NCBI RefSeq assembly: GCF_016082275.1
Contig: NZ_MOWM01000046.1
Location: forward strand, 1-48,732
Direction: 5' to 3'
Source: Variovorax sp. E3
GTDB lineage: Bacteria > Pseudomonadota > Gammaproteobacteria > Burkholderiales > Burkholderiaceae_C
Length of the DNA: 48,732 nt
Both the position numbers and the translations under genes were made by a program. Each line of letters opens with the position of its first letter. The first letter of the stretch is position 1. The notes below the pieces were generated by a model that did no database searches, was not told the origin of the DNA, and saw nothing but the letters and a program-made list of their open reading frames with translations. Of the stretch, positions 46,109 to 48,732 are shown piece by piece.

Positions 46109-46737
46109 TTGCGCAGGGCGTTCAGGTGGCGGGCAAAACGTTCGCCCGAGAGTTCGAGGTTCAGCAGGTATTCGTCGACGCGGCTGCGGAAGTAGCGCCA
46201 GAAAATCAGCGTCGGAATCGCCACGATCAGGCCGAAGGCCGTGTTGTACAGCGCGATCGAAATGCCGTGCGCCAGCTGCGCGGGGTTGCCCGAGCCGACA
46301 GCGCCGCTGCCGGGCGACTGAGAGCCGAAGATCTCGATCATGCCGATCACCGTGCCCAGCAGGCCCAGCAGCGGGGCGGCGGAGGCGATGGTGGCCAGGG
46401 CCGGCAGGTAGCGCTCCAGCTTGTGCGCCACGGTGCGGCCCGAAGCCTCCATGGCGGCGCGCAGGTCGTCTTCGGTGCAGCGCGGATTGGCGTTCAGCGC
46501 GCGCAGGCCGGCGGCCAGCACCTGGCCGAGCATCGAGTTGCGTTCGAGTTTGGTCACGATGTCGGGGCCGGGAATGGACCCGTGCGACACGGTGATGGTT
46601 TCGTCGAGCAGCTTCGGCGGCAGTACCCTCACGGTCTTCAGACTCGTGAAACGTTCTATAACCAGCGCGAGCGCAATGACCGAACAAGCGAGCAATGGCC
46701 AGATTGGCCAACCCGCGGCAACTATGATGGAAAACAA
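46105..46737 (-). CDS. exbB: ExbB/TolQ/MotA proton channel family protein
   Basis: Inner-membrane proton channel partner of ExbD. TTG start with GGAGG six bases upstream gives 210 aa beginning LFSIIVAAGWPIWPLLACSVIALALVIERF. Three membrane segments: about 2-22, then GLLGTVIGMIEIFG (about 125-145) and GISIALYNTAFGLIVAIPTLIFW (about 160-182), the MotA_ExbB signature. The upstream longer frame has no family character. Confidence 0.93.
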   Translation of the reverse strand: MFSIIVAAGWPIWPLLACSVIALALVIERFTSLKTVRVLPPKLLDETITVSHGSIPGPDIVTKLERNSMLGQVLAAGLRALNANPRCTEDDLRAAMEASGRTVAHKLERYLPALATIASAAPLLGLLGTVIGMIEIFGSQSPGSGAVGSGNPAQLAHGISIALYNTAFGLIVAIPTLIFWRYFRSRVDEYLLNLELSGERFARHLNALRK

Positions 46738-46775
46738 GAAAATCCTCCGGCCCGTAGACTGCAAATGCGCGGCGA

Positions 46776-46784
46776 TTATCCACT
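46776..46784. other. DnaA-box-like site (TTATCCACT)
   Basis: Matches the DnaA 9-mer TTATCCACA at eight of nine positions. It is in the gap between exbB and xseA, inverted relative to the second site at 46839. Confidence 0.35.
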
Positions 46785-46838
46785 GAGCCCACCATCGGCA
46801 CGCGCCTTGTTTTTGTGTCGGCAAGGACGCACAGATTC

Positions 46839-46847
46839 TGTGGATAA
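46839..46847. other. Perfect DnaA box (TGTGGATAA)
   Basis: Exact reverse complement of TTATCCACA, in the 277-base gap between exbB and xseA. An AT-richer segment follows to about 46960. Confidence 0.45.
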
Positions 46848-46917
46848 CTTTGTGATTAACCTGCTGCGCAACGCGTCCTAACCCGCATGGGATGGGCTTT
46901 TCGCTAGAACGACTGAA

Positions 46918-46945
46918 TTTTGAGCAGCACTTTTTTCAATAAAAT
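46918..46945 (+). promoter_or_regulatory. Candidate promoter for xseA
   Basis: TTTTGA and TAAAAT separated by 16 bases, in the AT-rich part of the gap upstream of xseA. Moderate match only. Confidence 0.35.
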
Positions 46946-47014
46946 CAATGGCTTGCACGAGAAACCGTGCGCCTGTCCCGCCTTGGGGGCTGACAACGGG
47001 GCGCACGGCGCCTG

Positions 47015-48364
47015 TTGTGGAAGAGTGGCCTTCGGCCGTGCGTGCTTTTCGTGAGCTTGCGTGATGCGAATTCCGCGCCGGGTCCGCGCGTCTGGGCTGT
47101 CGGGGCCTTGTGCCATGCGGTTGCGGATGCGCTCGACGCGCGTTTCAACCCGGTCACCGTGCGCGGGGAAATCTCCGGTTTTTCGCGCGCGTCAAGTGGA
47201 CATTGTTACTTCGCCCTCAAGGACGAGTCGGGACAACTGCGCTGCGCGATGTTCCGCCGCGCCGCCGGCCTGCTCGACTTTTCGCCGCGCGACGGCGACC
47301 AGGTCGAGGTGCGCGGTCGCCTCGCGGTGTACGAGCCGCGTGGTGATCTGCAACTGGTGGTGGAGAGCTTGCGGCGTGCGGGGCAGGGCGCCTTGTTCGA
47401 GCAGTTCATGCAGCGCAAGGCGCGGCTCGAAGCCGAAGGGCTGTTCGACCCGGCCCGCAAGCGTGCCCTGCCGACCATGCCGCGCGCGGTCGGGCTCGTC
47501 ACGTCGCTGGGCGCTGCGGCGTTGCACGACGTCGTCACCGCGCTGCGGCGGCGCGTGCCGCACATTCCGGTGGTGCTCGCACCCGCGGCGGTGCAGGGGG
47601 CGAATGCACCGGGCGAGCTGGTCCGTGCGCTGCAGTCCCTTTATGCAATGGAGCCCGCTGTCGACGTGATCCTGCTGGTGCGGGGAGGCGGCTCGATCGA
47701 AGACCTCTGGGCGTTCAACGACGAGACCCTGGCGCGCACGATCGTGCAGAGCCCGGTGCCGCTGATCAGCGGCGTGGGGCACGAAACCGACTTCACGATC
47801 GCCGATTTCTGCGCCGATCTGCGCGCGCCCACGCCCACCGCGGCGGCGGAGCTCGTCAGCGCACCGCGCGACCTGTGGCTCGGCGCGCTCGACCTGCTCG
47901 AAGAGCGGCTCGATGACGCGCTGGGTGGCCGTCTCGACGTCCTCGGGCAGCGGCTCGATCAGGCGGCGGGCCGGCTCGGCCGTCCGTCGAACCTCGTCGC
48001 GCGTCAGCAACTTCGGCTGGCGCACCATGCGCAGCGCCTGCAGTACGCGATGCGATCGAAGCGCGAGCGCCTGGCGCAGGCGCCGCGATCCATGGCGGCC
48101 GACTTTCCATTGAAGCTCGAGCGCGCGGTGGCGCAGCGGCACGATCGCCTGGAGCGCATGGCCCTGCGCCTGCGGCTGCTCGATCCGGCATTGGTCTTGC
48201 AGCGCGGCTATGCATGGCTCACGGACGCCAACGGCCGTGCGGTCGTCAGTGCCAGGCAACTGGCGCCGGGTGACGCCGTCGTGGCACGGCTGGCCGACGG
48301 CGAAGTCGGCTTGACCGTCACGCCGGGCGACGTGACGGGAACGCGTCCGACGCGACCTCAATAA
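47015..48364 (+). CDS. xseA: Exodeoxyribonuclease VII large subunit
   Basis: Single-strand exonuclease for DNA repair with XseB. The OB-fold N-terminal domain (RGEISGFSRASSGHCYFALKDE, QVEVRGRLAVYEPRGDLQLVVESL) is followed by the catalytic core (GLVTSLGAAALHDVVTALRRRVP, LLVRGGGSIEDLWAFNDETLARTI, SGVGHETDFTIADFCADLRAPTPTAAAELV), a long coiled-coil arm and a C-terminal domain. The start is uncertain: TTG 47015 gives 449 aa, while GTG 47051 (SLRDANSAPGPRVW) is nearer to the usual N-terminus. No clear ribosome site favours either. Confidence 0.93.
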   Translation: MWKSGLRPCVLFVSLRDANSAPGPRVWAVGALCHAVADALDARFNPVTVRGEISGFSRASSGHCYFALKDESGQLRCAMFRRAAGLLDFSPRDGDQVEVRGRLAVYEPRGDLQLVVESLRRAGQGALFEQFMQRKARLEAEGLFDPARKRALPTMPRAVGLVTSLGAAALHDVVTALRRRVPHIPVVLAPAAVQGANAPGELVRALQSLYAMEPAVDVILLVRGGGSIEDLWAFNDETLARTIVQSPVPLISGVGHETDFTIADFCADLRAPTPTAAAELVSAPRDLWLGALDLLEERLDDALGGRLDVLGQRLDQAAGRLGRPSNLVARQQLRLAHHAQRLQYAMRSKRERLAQAPRSMAADFPLKLERAVAQRHDRLERMALRLRLLDPALVLQRGYAWLTDANGRAVVSARQLAPGDAVVARLADGEVGLTVTPGDVTGTRPTRPQ

Positions 48365-48414
48365 TTACTTCCTAGAATCTTCAATTCCCACAACCAGACC
48401 CACGAGAAAAAACC

Positions 48415-48732
48415 ATGGAACATGTGCTCCCACCCCTGCCGTACGCCCTCGACGCGCTGGCGCCCGAGTATTCGAAGGAAACGCTCGAATACCACTACGG
48501 CAAGCACCACAACGCGTATGTCGTGAACCTCAACAACCTGCAAAAAGGTACCGAGTTCGAAGCGATGACGCTCGAAGAGATCGTCAAGAAGTCCAGCGGC
48601 GGCATCTACAACAACGCCGCCCAGATCTGGAACCACACCTTCTTCTGGAACTGCATGAAGCCGCAAGGCGGCGGCGCTCCCAGCGGCGCGCTGGCCAAGG
48701 CCATCGATGCCAAGTGGGGCAGCTACGACGCG
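48415..48732 (+). CDS. sodB: Iron/manganese superoxide dismutase (3' end outside window)
   Basis: Converts superoxide to peroxide and oxygen. The visible 106 codons read [20 protein letters not shown] and [14 protein letters not shown] (first metal His and second-sphere residues), then [18 protein letters not shown] with the second His. The AQxWNHTFxW form is typical of the Fe-type SodB, although the DVWEHAYY C-terminal motif is outside the window. A TAGAAT about 40 bases upstream is a possible -10. Confidence 0.95.
   Translation, partial: MEHVLPPLPYALDALAPEYSKETLEYHYGKHHNAYVVNLNNLQKGTEFEAMTLEEIVKKSSGGIYNNAAQIWNHTFFWNCMKPQGGGAPSGALAKAIDAKWGSYDA

Noticed and set aside
46776..46847. A replication origin
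   Set aside because: Only two DnaA boxes, no AT-rich repeat cluster and no dnaA/dnaN/parAB neighbourhood.

Overview
This window is a GC-rich stretch of chromosome from a betaproteobacterium, most likely Burkholderiales/Comamonadaceae and Variovorax-like. That call rests on gene order (rpsB-tsf-pyrH-frr-uppS-cdsA-dxr-rseP-bamA-skp-lpxD-fabZ-lpxA-lpxB-rnhB; exbB-exbD-lpxK-Trm112-kdsB-adk; rlmE-ftsH-folP-glmM), on protein sequence character, and on a Kdo hydroxylase typical of that order. No database search was possible, so the genus is an inference. I see no rRNA, tRNA, CRISPR array, prophage, insertion sequence or defence island. No stretch longer than 300 bases lacks a gene; the longest, 46738-47014, is 277 bases.

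Layout. 1-3933: an NAD(P)HX repair enzyme cut by the window edge, a small membrane protein, and a minus-strand amidase-dadA pair. 4144-18651: the long plus-strand operon joining translation (rpsB, tsf, frr), UMP kinase, isoprenoid and phospholipid synthesis (uppS, cdsA, dxr), outer-membrane protein assembly (rseP, bamA, skp) and lipid A synthesis (lpxD, fabZ, lpxA, lpxB), ending in rnhB. 18664-25891: an rRNA/tRNA methyltransferase, carAB, a Kdo hydroxylase, greA and a DUF4149-like membrane protein. 25901-27141 (minus): a glycosyltransferase and a YhbY RNA-binding protein. 27175-32672: rlmE, ftsH, folP, glmM and a GNAT acetyltransferase. 32755-40557 (minus): a fatty-acid/aromatic acyl-CoA block (acyl-CoA dehydrogenase, aminoglycoside-phosphotransferase-like kinase, Crp-type regulator, enoyl-CoA hydratase, 3-hydroxyacyl-CoA dehydrogenase) plus an MFS transporter and a D-2-hydroxyacid dehydrogenase. 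40648-42883: a small hypothetical gene, lexA with two SOS boxes, and a divergent asparaginase. 42918-46737 (minus): adk, kdsB, Trm112-like, lpxK, exbD, exbB. 47015-end: xseA and the start of sodB.

How the genes connect. The recurring theme is envelope biogenesis. LpxD/LpxA/LpxB/LpxK build lipid A, KdsB activates Kdo, KdoO hydroxylates Kdo, FabZ supplies acyl chains, GlmM supplies the amino-sugar precursor, UppS and CdsA supply lipid carriers and phospholipids, and BamA/Skp/RseP assemble and police outer-membrane proteins.

The most notable signal is technical. Eleven genes carry twelve apparent single-base deletions, always a loss and usually one C or G from a short run. Several of the genes are essential. 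In lpxA the lost base removes the stop codon and creates a false lpxA-lpxB fusion. I read these as sequence or assembly errors and annotate each gene at its full restored extent. The most interesting biological signals are three copies of a 17-nt AT-rich palindromic mini-repeat inside or at the end of genes, and a pair of LexA boxes shared by lexA and the asparaginase gene. I did not find a convincing undescribed multi-gene system here.
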